Source of the DNA: Lachnospiraceae bacterium
Lineage (GTDB): Bacteria; Bacillota; Clostridia; Lachnospirales; Lachnospiraceae
Length of the DNA: 42,971 bases
Direction of reading: 5' to 3'
NCBI GenBank assembly: GCA_017431345.1
Contig: JAFRLH010000087.1
Coordinates: 1-42,971 of the forward strand
The notes beneath the pieces are model-generated. The model was not told the origin of the DNA. It saw only the letters and a program-made list of their open reading frames with translations, and did no database searches. Position 1 is the first letter of the stretch, and the number at the start of each line of letters is the position of its first letter. The position numbers were made by a program, and so were the translations under genes. Positions 7,880 to 16,012 of the stretch are shown here, in pieces.

Positions 7880-8561
7880 GAACCGTTTTCCGGATGCCGG
7901 TCCGGGGAAGCTGCAGCCCGGTATGCTGGTCCTTGTGATCGGCGGCGCGGCAAGCGGGAAATCGGAATATGCCGAAGAGCTGGCGGTGCGTATGCATGTG
8001 CTTTCTATGGTGAAAGATGGCGGGAATCCGGCGGCGGATGTCGGAAACGCTGCATCAGAGGAACCCCGCTCCGGCAAAAAGGCCGCCGGGAATCTTTCCT
8101 GTCCGCATAGGCTGTGGTATACCGCGACCATGCATTATGATCCGGCAGATCAGGAGATCGCGGAACGGATCAAAAAGCATCGTCTGCAGCGGGCAGGAAA
8201 AGGATTTGAAACGATCGAGATCGAGCGCGAGATCAGCCAGCTGGCGGAGACGGTAAAGCCCGGGGATACAGTACTGCTGGAGGATCTGTCAAATTTGCTT
8301 GCGAATGAGCTTTTTCCGTGGGAAGGAGAAGCAGCGGCGCAGGGGGAGATTTGCGGACGGATCGTTCAGCCATTGCTGGAAATGAACAGACAAGGGACCG
8401 GAATTGTTGTTGTCGGGAACCGGATCAGCGAAGATGTACACGGGGAATATGATACGGGCACGGAAATGTTCTGCAATTGTTTTCAGCGGCTGCAGCGGGA
8501 ACTGGGCGCTGCTGCAGATGCGGTTGTCGAGGTCGTCTGCGGAATACCGGTGTACCTCTGA
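7866..8561 (+). CDS. cobU: Adenosylcobinamide kinase / guanylyltransferase, variant C-terminus
   Basis: CobU phosphorylates adenosylcobinamide and then transfers GMP to it. An intact P-loop GGAASGKS lies at residues 26-33. It is followed by an extra stretch of about 35 residues before LWYTATM, then the CobU-like block ERIKKHRLQRAGKGFETIE and VLLEDLSNLLANE. The last part (GNRISEDVHGEY ... GAAADAVVEVVCGIPVYL) keeps the AD-x-V-x-x-V-x-x-GIP end, but lacks the usual NE-x-G-x-G-IVP and R-x-FRD motifs. Those motifs occur instead in the N-terminal domain of the CobQ fusion downstream. Start candidates are ATG 7857, 7866 (chosen, GAGG 4 bp upstream) and 7923; all overlap or closely follow the cobT stop. 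Confidence 0.85.
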   Translation: MAGNKNRFPDAGPGKLQPGMLVLVIGGAASGKSEYAEELAVRMHVLSMVKDGGNPAADVGNAASEEPRSGKKAAGNLSCPHRLWYTATMHYDPADQEIAERIKKHRLQRAGKGFETIEIEREISQLAETVKPGDTVLLEDLSNLLANELFPWEGEAAAQGEICGRIVQPLLEMNRQGTGIVVVGNRISEDVHGEYDTGTEMFCNCFQRLQRELGAAADAVVEVVCGIPVYL

Positions 8562-8599
8562 AGACTTGTTCCCGTCATATATAAAATGCCGTGAAAAGA

Positions 8600-8786
8600 C
8601 TTGTTTACAGGCAATGCTTGTCTGCAGTTGACTACTGCCTGCGGTTCAGTCTTGCTTGCAGTCAATGATTGCTTGCAGGAGGCTTTTGTCTGCGGCCAGG
8701 AGTAGTCTGCGAAAAAGAGTTGTCTGCGGAAAAGAGTTGTTTGCAGCTAAGTGATGTCTGCGGTTAAGTCTTACTTGCAGTCAATG
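8600..8786. repeat. Degenerate 17-bp tandem repeat, 11 units
   Basis: Eleven consecutive units of exactly 17 bp, without insertions, fill most of the gap between cobU and cobS. Unit starts are 8600, 8617, 8634, 8651, 8668, 8685, 8702, 8719, 8736, 8753 and 8770. A typical unit is CTTGTCTGCGGTTAAGT; the core TTG-Y-YTGC-R-G is best kept. Because 17 is not a multiple of three and stops occur in all frames, it is non-coding. It ends 7 bp before a copy of the dispersed palindromic element. Confidence 0.85.
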
Positions 8787-8793
8787 CCTGTTT

Positions 8794-8872
8794 TGTCATT
8801 CTGAGGGCAGCCTGCTGCCCGAAGAATCCACCGCTTGGAGAGATCGGTTTTACTGAAACCGTATGGAAAAAG
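8794..8872. repeat. Dispersed palindromic element, copy C (right arm decayed)
   Basis: The left arm TGTCATTCTGAGGGCAGCC ... CCCGAAGAATCCACCGC matches copy B at 34716-34834 closely. The centre CGGTTTTACTGAAACCG also matches the copy B centre. The right arm that should end in CCTCAGGATGACA is not recognisable. From 8562 to 8927, between cobU and cobS, only this element and the 17-bp array were found. Confidence 0.7.
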
Positions 8873-8927
8873 GAGAGAGTTCTTCTGTGTTCACACAGCA
8901 TGAATACAGGAGAGGATACTGATTTCA

Positions 8928-9758
8928 ATGAAGAAAAAAGCAGGAATACTGAACTGCATATGGGCGGCCTTCGCGACATTTTCCAGAATACCGGTGCCGG
9001 AAGCGGATTGGAATGATGAGAATCTGCGATGGCAGATCTGCTGCTTTCCGCTGGTCGGCGTCGTGATCGGAATTCTCTGGTGCGCTGCGGCTGTCCTGAT
9101 GGTCTGTGCGGGACTGCATCCGGTGCTTGCCGGCGCTGCGCTGACTGTACTGCCGCTGCTGTTGACGGGCGGCATCCATATGGACGGTTTTCTGGACACT
9201 TCGGATGCGGTCCATTCCTGGAAGCCGAAGGAAGAGCGGCTGAAGATCCTGGACGATCCGCATATTGGTGCGTTTGCTGTCATTTACGGCGCGATCTATA
9301 TGATCCTTTATTTCGGACTGGCCGTACAGCTCGCCGCATCGATGGCTGGCAGATTCGCTGACGGCAGCGTTACACTTCTTTCAGCCTGCGCGCCGGCTTT
9401 TGTCATGGCATCCGGTTTTGTGATCTGCCGCATTTTCAGCGGGCTGTCGGTCGTTTGTTTTCCTAAGGCGAAGGAAAATGGAATGGTAAAAAGTACGGCG
9501 GATGCCTCTGGTCAGAGAGCTGCCGGTGTGCTGAAGGCAGAGCTGGTCCTGGCTGTGATCCTGTATATTGTCATGGGCATTCTGCTGCACCGGTATGAAG
9601 CGGTCGTGATGCCGGCTGCTGCTGCGCTGGTATTTGCTTACTATTACCGGATGACGATGGATAAGTTCGGCGGTGTCAGCGGCGATCCCGCCGGCTGGTT
9701 CCTGCAGGTGTGCGAGCTGGTGCTGCTGGCAGCGGCAGCAGTGAGTACTCTTATTTAG
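8928..9758 (+). CDS. cobS: Adenosylcobinamide-GDP ribazoletransferase (cobalamin synthase)
   Basis: CobS joins adenosylcobinamide-GDP to alpha-ribazole (phosphate), the last assembly step, at the membrane. The 276-residue protein starts with AAFATFSRIPVPE, shows the metal-site motif GGIHMDGFLDTSDA (about residues 83-96), and ends in KFGGVSGDPAGWFLQVCEL followed by a hydrophobic tail. It has about six hydrophobic segments, as in the family. Spacing to cobU is unusually long (366 bp of repeats), and the ATG lacks a strong ribosome site (GAGAGG 24 bp upstream; closer only ATTTCA). Even so it remains in the same direction as the cob operon and no terminator was found before it. Confidence 0.95.
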   Translation: MKKKAGILNCIWAAFATFSRIPVPEADWNDENLRWQICCFPLVGVVIGILWCAAAVLMVCAGLHPVLAGAALTVLPLLLTGGIHMDGFLDTSDAVHSWKPKEERLKILDDPHIGAFAVIYGAIYMILYFGLAVQLAASMAGRFADGSVTLLSACAPAFVMASGFVICRIFSGLSVVCFPKAKENGMVKSTADASGQRAAGVLKAELVLAVILYIVMGILLHRYEAVVMPAAAALVFAYYYRMTMDKFGGVSGDPAGWFLQVCELVLLAAAAVSTLI

Positions 9759-9765
9759 TTGCGGA

Positions 9766-9808
9766 TTACGGACGAAAAAGAGAGAAACAAGAGTTTCGTC
9801 CGTAGTAA
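9766..9808. repeat. Stem-loop 1 in the cobS-cobQ gap
   Basis: TTACGGACGAAA pairs with TTTCGTCCGTAGTAA across a purine-rich loop (AAGAGAGAAACAAGAG), with a one-base bulge. There is no T-tract after it, so it is not a standard terminator. A second stem-loop with related ends (TTACG ... CGTAA) follows 32 bp later. Confidence 0.6.
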
Positions 9809-9840
9809 GCAAGCAAAAGAGAGCGCGGAGCGAGGAAAAA

Positions 9841-9880
9841 TTACGTACGCAAAGGAAAAGAACGAGATCTGCATACGTAA
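9841..9880. repeat. Stem-loop 2 in the cobS-cobQ gap
   Basis: TTACGTACGCA (9841-9851) pairs with TGCATACGTAA (9870-9880), with one G-T wobble, around a purine-rich loop. It lies just upstream of the ribosome site of the CobU-like::CobQ gene and could affect its translation or mRNA stability. Confidence 0.6.
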
Positions 9881-9901
9881 ACACATAGAGAGGACAGGAA
9901 A

Positions 9902-11971
9902 GTGATCTTCATCACAGGCGGAGAAGGAGCCGGACAGGCTGAATATGTAAAAGAACATTATCCCGGGGCAACAGTTCTGGGTAATTATCATATGACCGTA
10001 AAGGAACAGCTGGAAAAAGGAGAAGATCCGCTGCAGGAAGCAGAGGCGCTGCTGCGCAGTTCCGAAATACATGACAGCAGCCTCGTTATATGGACCTGCG
10101 AGACCGGCTGCGGGCTGGTGCCGGCGGATGCTTTTCTGCGCAGATGGAGAGAGACTACCGGCAGGGTGAATTGTCTGTTTGCGAGAGCGGCAGACACCGT
10201 GATCAGAATGATCTGCGGAAGAGCGGATATCATAAAAAATAATCCCTCAGCAGAAGATATTGTCGAAAAAACAGCGAAAAGGGAAAAAAGTAAAGCAGAT
10301 TGGGGAAGTAATTCACAGATTGCCGTAAAAAAACAGTTGATTCTGGTGGAAAATTCGTCAAATCAGACAAATCAGTGTGGAAAAACTGAAAACAGAGCAG
10401 CAAAAGGCAAAGCCCGCCCGGTGATGATCGTCGGCACGATGTCCAATGCCGGAAAGAGCTTTATCGCTGCCGGCCTGTGCCGCATTTTCGCTGATGACGG
10501 GTACAGCGTCGCTCCGTTCAAAGCCCAGAATATGGCCCTGAATTCTTTCATTACGAAACAGGGAGAAGAGATGGGCCGCTCGCAGGTCGTTCAGGCGGAA
10601 GCATGCAGGAAAGAACCGGACGCCAGGATGAATCCGATCCTGCTGAAGCCGACCACCGATAATGGTTCACAGATCATTATAAACGGCCATCCCGTCGCCG
10701 ATATGGACGCGAAGGAATATTACAGGCATAAAAATGAGTTCCTGCCGTATGTCAGGGAAGCTTATGATTCGCTTGCGTCCGAAAATGACATCCTCGTTCT
10801 GGAAGGCGCAGGTAGCCCGGCTGAGATCAATCTGAAAGAGAATGATATCGTAAACATGCCGATGGCAGCAATGGTCAATGCGCCGGTCATACTTGTCGGA
10901 AACATCGATCCCGGCGGCGTTTTTGCGCAGCTCTACGGTACGCTGAAACTTCTGGAACCGGAGGAGCAGGATCTGATCGCCGGTATGATCATCAACAAAT
11001 TCCGCGGAGACCTTTCCATCCTGGAACCGGGGATCGGGATGCTGGAAGAGAAGACCGGAAAGAAGGTGCTGGGCGTTCTGCCATATTCCGATGTCAGGCT
11101 CGAGCCGGAAGATTCCCTTGCGATGGAGGAATGGGAACGCAGGCAGAAAGAGCGGATGGAGGCCGGCAGGATCGATATCGCAGTGATCCGGCTGCCGAAG
11201 ATCTCCAATTTTACGGATCTGGAGGCGCTGAGCCTTGAACCGGACGTGACATTACGGTACGTAAGAACAAAAGAAGAATTCGGAACGCCCGATATCATCA
11301 TCCTTCCCGGCACGAAAAGCACGATTGCGGATCTTCTTTGGCTCCGGCAGAACGGACTGGAGACCATGATCCGCCGGGCACATGATGCCGGCGCTTTTCT
11401 GGTCGGCATCTGCGGCGGTTATCAGATGCTTGGAAAGGTGATCCGGGATCCGGACGGGGCTGAAACAGCAGGAGAAACGGACGGTCTGGGGTATCTGGAC
11501 ATGTCGACCGTTTTTTCTGCGGAAAAGATCATGCATCAGACAGAAACGGTGTCTTCTTTCGGAATCCGCGTGATCGACGGAAAAAGGATAACCGGATACG
11601 AAGTGCATATGGGAAGGGAAGAAAAGGATCTGCAGGAACAGGCTGGTCTGCAGACACCGGAGAAAGCGGGATCAGCAGCCGTTGAAAAAGTCCCTGAAGG
11701 AAACGGAAGCATGAGCAGCTCTGCGGACGGGACCGTGATCGGCACCTACATCCATGGGATCTTTGATGAAGAAGATTTCAGGGACGCCTTCCTGGAATTC
11801 ATTTGCAGAAGAAAAGGAACGGAAAGACATGCGGCCCCTGAGAAGAAACAGACTTACAGGGAATTTCGCGAGCAGCAGCTCCGTGATCTGGCCGATCTGA
11901 TGCGGAAGAACCTCGATATTCCGGCGATCTACAGGATCATGGGACTGGAAGGAAGAAAGAACGGGCAGTAA
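9902..11971 (+). CDS. cobQ: CobU-like domain fused to cobyric acid synthase (CobQ/CbiP)
   Basis: Residues 1 to about 112 are a CobU-type domain. It opens with TGGEGAGQAEY, where the P-loop Lys and Ser are replaced by Gln12 and Ala13. It also has the canonical CobU segment ETGCGLVPADAFLRRWRET and an AADTVIRMICGRADIIK end. A charged linker (113-172) leads to a full CobQ: IVGTMSNAGKSFIAAGLC from residue 174, PFKAQNMALNSF, and a glutamine amidotransferase part with nucleophile Cys504 (GICGGYQ) and His618 (TYIHGIFD). CobQ amidates the b, d, e and g side chains of the corrin ring. The N-terminal domain probably cannot bind ATP in the normal way. A GTG start with GAGGACAGGA upstream was chosen. The domain may act with the C-terminally atypical CobU encoded upstream. 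Confidence 0.93.
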   Translation: MIFITGGEGAGQAEYVKEHYPGATVLGNYHMTVKEQLEKGEDPLQEAEALLRSSEIHDSSLVIWTCETGCGLVPADAFLRRWRETTGRVNCLFARAADTVIRMICGRADIIKNNPSAEDIVEKTAKREKSKADWGSNSQIAVKKQLILVENSSNQTNQCGKTENRAAKGKARPVMIVGTMSNAGKSFIAAGLCRIFADDGYSVAPFKAQNMALNSFITKQGEEMGRSQVVQAEACRKEPDARMNPILLKPTTDNGSQIIINGHPVADMDAKEYYRHKNEFLPYVREAYDSLASENDILVLEGAGSPAEINLKENDIVNMPMAAMVNAPVILVGNIDPGGVFAQLYGTLKLLEPEEQDLIAGMIINKFRGDLSILEPGIGMLEEKTGKKVLGVLPYSDVRLEPEDSLAMEEWERRQKERMEAGRIDIAVIRLPKISNFTDLEALSLEPDVTLRYVRTKEEFGTPDIIILPGTKSTIADLLWLRQNGLETMIRRAHDAGAFLVGICGGYQMLGKVIRDPDGAETAGETDGLGYLDMSTVFSAEKIMHQTETVSSFGIRVIDGKRITGYEVHMGREEKDLQEQAGLQTPEKAGSAAVEKVPEGNGSMSSSADGTVIGTYIHGIFDEEDFRDAFLEFICRRKGTERHAAPEKKQTYREFREQQLRDLADLMRKNLDIPAIYRIMGLEGRKNGQ

Positions 11972-12009
11972 ACTGCAGCAATAAAGCGATTTTACGGAAA
12001 GCGGGAAAC

Positions 12010-12999
12010 ATGCTGAGAGAATATCTGATTTACCATCTGGCCGCGCTCCTGTGCGGATATATACTGGATCTGCTGATCGGAGACCCGCACGGCATCCCGC
12101 ACCCGGTCGCGTGGATCGGAAGCCTGATCGGAGCGCTCGAAAAAAGGCTGTTCCCGGGAGCGCGTGAACCGGCAAAGGAATTCCGACGGGGACTGCTGGT
12201 CTGCCTGATCGTATTGGCAGTGACCGGAATCCTCGCATTCGCAGCCATCGCTGTATCTTATCGGATCACGCCATATCTGGGAGCGGCAGTGGAAGCTGTC
12301 CTTACATGTTATATCCTGGCGGCGCGCAGCCTGCGGGATGAAAGCATGAAGGTGCATAATGATCTTGTGAACGGCGATCTTATAAAAGCACGATATGACC
12401 TGTCGATGATCGTCGGGCGCGATACACAGGATCTGGATCAGGCAGCGATCACGCGGGCTGCCGTGGAAACGGTCGCGGAAAATGCTTCCGACGGAGTCAT
12501 TGCGCCGCTGCTATGTACCGCAATCGGCGGACCGGTCCTCGGACTGCTGTACAAAGCCGTCAATACCATGGATTCCATGCTCGGCTACAGGAACGACCGG
12601 TATGAATATTTCGGAAAAGCGGCAGCGAAACTGGATGACGCCGTGAATTTCATCCCGTCCCGGCTGAGCGCGCTTTTGCTGATTGCTGCGGCCGCATTTC
12701 CGGGGAAAATGTTCCGTCTGTTCGATGCAGGAAACGCGTACAGAGTCTGGAAACGCGACAGGCTGAAGCACAAGAGCCCGAATTCCGCGCAGACGGAGAG
12801 CGCGTGCGCAGGAGCACTGGGCGTACGGCTTGGCGGGCCTTCAAAATACAAAGGAATCCTTGTTGAGAAGCCGTATATTGGAGATGCGGTCAGAGAAATT
12901 GAACCGGAGGATATCCGGCTGGCGAACCGGCTGATGTTCGCAGCGGAAGCGGTGATGATGGCAATTACAGCAGCTGTGTGGTTCGTCATTATATTGTGA
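12010..12999 (+). CDS. cbiB: Adenosylcobinamide-phosphate synthase (CbiB/CobD)
   Basis: CbiB attaches aminopropanol phosphate to adenosylcobyric acid at the membrane. The 329-residue length and the motifs LLIGDPHGIPHPVAWIGSLI, GRDTQDLDQAAITRAAVET, VAENASDGVIAPL, GYRNDRYEYFGKAAAKLDD and SAQTESACAGALGV are diagnostic, with hydrophobic segments at both ends. The gene lies 38 bp after cobQ in the same direction. Together with cobT, cobU and cobS it completes the nucleotide-loop assembly branch within this operon. Confidence 0.96.
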   Translation: MLREYLIYHLAALLCGYILDLLIGDPHGIPHPVAWIGSLIGALEKRLFPGAREPAKEFRRGLLVCLIVLAVTGILAFAAIAVSYRITPYLGAAVEAVLTCYILAARSLRDESMKVHNDLVNGDLIKARYDLSMIVGRDTQDLDQAAITRAAVETVAENASDGVIAPLLCTAIGGPVLGLLYKAVNTMDSMLGYRNDRYEYFGKAAAKLDDAVNFIPSRLSALLLIAAAAFPGKMFRLFDAGNAYRVWKRDRLKHKSPNSAQTESACAGALGVRLGGPSKYKGILVEKPYIGDAVREIEPEDIRLANRLMFAAEAVMMAITAAVWFVIIL

Positions 13000-13019
13000 G
13001 CCGGGGGACGGTTCTCCGG
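12998..13019. repeat. REP-like hairpin, copy 1
   Basis: GAGCCGGGGGACGGTTCTCCGG, in which CCGGGG and CTCCGG can form a short hairpin around GACGGTT. A copy with 21 of 22 identical bases lies at 13709-13730 inside the end of cbiC. It starts at the cbiB stop codon. Confidence 0.6.
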
Positions 13020-13078
13020 CTCCGTTCTGAATGACGCTTGTCAGACAACTGTTGAGACTGCTGAAAAGGTAACGAAAG

Positions 13079-13762
13079 ATGGACGCAGAATATATCAGAC
13101 CCTCAGAAATAGAAAAAAGAAGTTTTGAAATCCTGACGGCAGAGCTCACAGCGCGGGGGATTATCCTCACCGGTGATACCGCCTCCGTCATCAAGCGCTG
13201 CATTCACACCACGGCAGATTTTGATTACGCGGAAACGATGCGTTTCTCGGACGACGCGGTTCAAAAACTGAAGGAACTGATCCGGTCCGGCGCTTTCATT
13301 GTCACCGATACGAACATGGCGCTCTCCGGCATCAGCAAAAAAGAGTTCGCAAAGTATGGCGGGAAGCTTTTCTGCTTTATGGCGGAGGAGGATGTAGCGA
13401 AGGAAGCTTCAGAGAGAAAAATAACCAGAGCATCCGTCAGTATGGAAAAGGCGATGCGTCTGGAAGATCCGGTCATCTTTGTCATCGGAAATGCGCCGAC
13501 AGCATTGATCACCCTGCATGAACACTATACGGCAGGCACCTATACGCCCGCTTTCGTAATCGGTGTGCCGGTCGGATTTGTAAATGTGGAAGCCGCAAAG
13601 GAACTGATCATGGATAGCGGCATCCCGTACATTGTCAATAAAGGAAGAAAAGGCGGCAGCAATGTTGCCGCCGCCATCGTAAACGCAGTCCTGTACCAGA
13701 TGCGGGACGAGCCGGAGGACGGTTCTCCGGTTCATCAAACGGCAAATCGTTCTGGAAAGTGA
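13079..13762 (+). CDS. cbiC: Cobalt-precorrin-8 methylmutase
   Basis: CbiC moves the methyl group from C-11 to C-12 of the corrin ring, giving cobyrinate. The catalytic histidine is His43 in CIHTTADFDYAE, the same number as in characterised CobH. Further family blocks are VTDTNMALSGI, VIGNAPTALITLHE, IGVPVGFVNVEAAKE and NKGRKGGSNVAAAIVNA. The protein runs about 20 residues beyond the usual end. This tail (DEPEDGSPVHQTANRSGK) is coded by a REP-like repeat and following sequence, suggesting the original stop was lost. cbiC is the only ring-building gene besides cbiK and cobQ in the window; the operon stops here against a gene of different composition on the other strand. Confidence 0.93.
   Translation: MDAEYIRPSEIEKRSFEILTAELTARGIILTGDTASVIKRCIHTTADFDYAETMRFSDDAVQKLKELIRSGAFIVTDTNMALSGISKKEFAKYGGKLFCFMAEEDVAKEASERKITRASVSMEKAMRLEDPVIFVIGNAPTALITLHEHYTAGTYTPAFVIGVPVGFVNVEAAKELIMDSGIPYIVNKGRKGGSNVAAAIVNAVLYQMRDEPEDGSPVHQTANRSGK
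13709..13730. repeat. REP-like hairpin, copy 2 (inside cbiC end)
   Basis: GAGCCGGAGGACGGTTCTCCGG, 21 of 22 bases identical to 12998-13019. CCGGAG and CTCCGG form a perfect 6-bp stem around GACGGTT. It is translated as part of the C-terminal extension of CbiC. Confidence 0.6.
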
Positions 13763-13797
13763 TGAGGTACTGGAGAACAAGGGGTATAAAATAAAAC

Positions 13798-15834
13798 TCA
13801 TTGAGCAACTACGCTTCCCTTTTTTAAAAAGAATCTTTTAATAAATGAAATGGATTCTCCGATTGCAGTACCAACTGTAATCTGCAGAATGACACTGCAA
13901 ATCAAAAAAGCCATGTAATTCGGATCAAACCGTATTTTAACGACTGAATTAATATAGACTCCCAACAATGTATGAACAATGAGGATATATATCGTGTTTT
14001 TTCCAATTACATCAAGAATTCTTGCAATCAGGGGCAGATTTGCGCCAAAATAGGCAGAGAGCGTATACACAATAATTATACCGGAAACTGATCCGAGGAT
14101 AACTACGCCATAATCCCCATAATTACGAACAGCGATTTCCATGCTGCCGCAATAGATCATAAATGCCCAAACGGGAGAAAGTAAAAAATATGAGATACTC
14201 CATTCCCTTGCGAACTTAAACACTTCATAATGCCGCAGCAATACACCGATATGGTAAAACACCATGGAATAGCAGGCGATGTCGATACTCCAGGGCAGCC
14301 ACCACCCCTCCTTTCCGAGCGTGAGCCCCAAAACTGAGACACACAATACGGCAACAGTCAATTGCAGCGAATTCCTTGTCCATCTATCCATTGCCGTGTA
14401 GAGCATCCAAATCACAAAGAGCAAGAGGATAAAATACACCGGGCCAATTGAAGCGACACTTGTGAAGATGTTTTTGGAAAACGACATCCCGAGAAGATAG
14501 CGGATGATTGTTCCATGAAAATATGAAATGCTCCAATGGCTGTGCTCCAGCAGAATTTTTGCGGCAACAAATAGAGCATACGGCAGTAAAAATGTCTTGG
14601 AAACTCTCTTTAATGTTTCGGAAAAAGAGGTGCCTTTTCTGTAAAAATATCCGGAGAATACAATAAATGCCATCATATGGCATGAAAAAATAATACTTCG
14701 GAGCATCAAGTCAATGGAGAAATGACCGACGATCATAGAAATTATAAAAAAGCCTTTCGCAATATCGATTGCCAAATCGCGATTTGCATCCTGCTTTTTT
14801 GCAAAGCCTGCTGTTGCCGCCTGATGAGGCGCATATAGTGTCTTTTTTAACAGTTCAATGACGACAGCGGCCAGAATAGCAACACCTATGTGCAGCATAA
14901 TGTATGCCCAGACCTGCGCATTTCCGGTCAGAGATGTTTTCTCAAGAAACAGGCGGAAATGCTGAGAAAGTGTATTTAGTGTGAACAGATGCGTGCAAAG
15001 GACCGTGAGAGATATTCTGCCGATATAAGAAAGCACTACTCCCTTTTCATCTGCACGAGAAATAAGATAGACCAGGAGACAGCCGGACAAGCCGACAGGA
15101 ACTGACAGGAACAAATCACCAAGATTTGTACTGACGAAGTTGATACGGCAGTATTCGTGATAGATTCCAAATAACAAAAGCACTTGTGCAATCAGATAAT
15201 GCCACCATTTGATTTGTTCAAGCAGATGGTGTTTTTTGATCTCATGACCGATCCACAGAAAAAAAGAAGCTAACATCCCGGACTGAATGCTAAATGGAAG
15301 CCAGAGGAACTTTGCGGTAATGAACCCCACAAGGGCAATAATAGCAGTCAGCAGTCCAAGCAGTTTCTCATTTTCCGTTTTATTGAGAAGATATTGGAAG
15401 ATCAGAGTGGCAAAAAACATCGCAGGTAAAAACCAAATAGCGCCGATATTCATTCCGATTTCGATTGCACCGAATGTCTTAATAGAACCAGATGCAAAAA
15501 AGCTGCGCAGAAGATCATTTCCAATTAACCTTGTCATGCTGGCAATAGAGAGATCGTGGTTCAATTTCCAGCTATTGAAAAGGTCCATAATCATCACAGC
15601 AAGGCAGGTGTAAAAATACGGTGCCATCAGGCGTGAAAATTTTATATTCAGGAAATCACGGTTAAGCGTTTTCTTTTTCATGGTATACCCACTGAGGATA
15701 AAGAAAACAACCAGATGAATACCATAGACGAATTGAAAGTTCCAACGTCCGGTAAGTTGGCCGCTGACATGTCCCAAAATCACGAGCAGCATCGCGATTC
15801 CTTTGGCGTTGTCAATCCATTTTTCGCGCTTCAT
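13798..15834 (-). CDS. Double acyltransferase-3 membrane protein
   Basis: A 678-residue polytopic protein made of two acyltransferase-3 (AT3/OafA-like) units. The first begins WIDNAKGIAMLLVILGHVSG, the second, near residue 355, DLAIDIAKGFFIISMIVGHFS; each opens with the helix holding the conserved His and is followed by about nine or ten hydrophobic segments. AT3 proteins move acyl groups from the cytoplasm to sugars of polysaccharides, lipids or glycopeptides. A tandem fusion of two units is uncommon. The gene is visibly AT-richer (about 40-43 % GC by eye) and uses more A/T-ending codons than its neighbours, so recent transfer is likely. It has its own AAGGA ribosome site, and its 3' end faces the end of cbiC. 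The substrate is unknown. Confidence 0.85.
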   Translation of the reverse strand: MKREKWIDNAKGIAMLLVILGHVSGQLTGRWNFQFVYGIHLVVFFILSGYTMKKKTLNRDFLNIKFSRLMAPYFYTCLAVMIMDLFNSWKLNHDLSIASMTRLIGNDLLRSFFASGSIKTFGAIEIGMNIGAIWFLPAMFFATLIFQYLLNKTENEKLLGLLTAIIALVGFITAKFLWLPFSIQSGMLASFFLWIGHEIKKHHLLEQIKWWHYLIAQVLLLFGIYHEYCRINFVSTNLGDLFLSVPVGLSGCLLVYLISRADEKGVVLSYIGRISLTVLCTHLFTLNTLSQHFRLFLEKTSLTGNAQVWAYIMLHIGVAILAAVVIELLKKTLYAPHQAATAGFAKKQDANRDLAIDIAKGFFIISMIVGHFSIDLMLRSIIFSCHMMAFIVFSGYFYRKGTSFSETLKRVSKTFLLPYALFVAAKILLEHSHWSISYFHGTIIRYLLGMSFSKNIFTSVASIGPVYFILLLFVIWMLYTAMDRWTRNSLQLTVAVLCVSVLGLTLGKEGWWLPWSIDIACYSMVFYHIGVLLRHYEVFKFAREWSISYFLLSPVWAFMIYCGSMEIAVRNYGDYGVVILGSVSGIIIVYTLSAYFGANLPLIARILDVIGKNTIYILIVHTLLGVYINSVVKIRFDPNYMAFLICSVILQITVGTAIGESISFIKRFFLKKGSVVAQ

Positions 15835-16012
15835 TCCTTGCTTCCTTTCAGAAAGTAAGTGTCCACAGAATCTAGTAACCAGATTACATTAACATAACCA
15901 AATGACAATTGCAATTCAGTCCAATTTTTTAACCCCGCTGTTCAGAATTTTGCTGCAAGCCAGCAGGGGATGATTTTCCAGCTTTTTTAGCGGCAAATCG
16001 CTCAGGGCAATG

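Noticed and set aside
8600-8786. CRISPR array
   Set aside because: The units are 17 bp with no unique spacers between them, and no cas gene is near.
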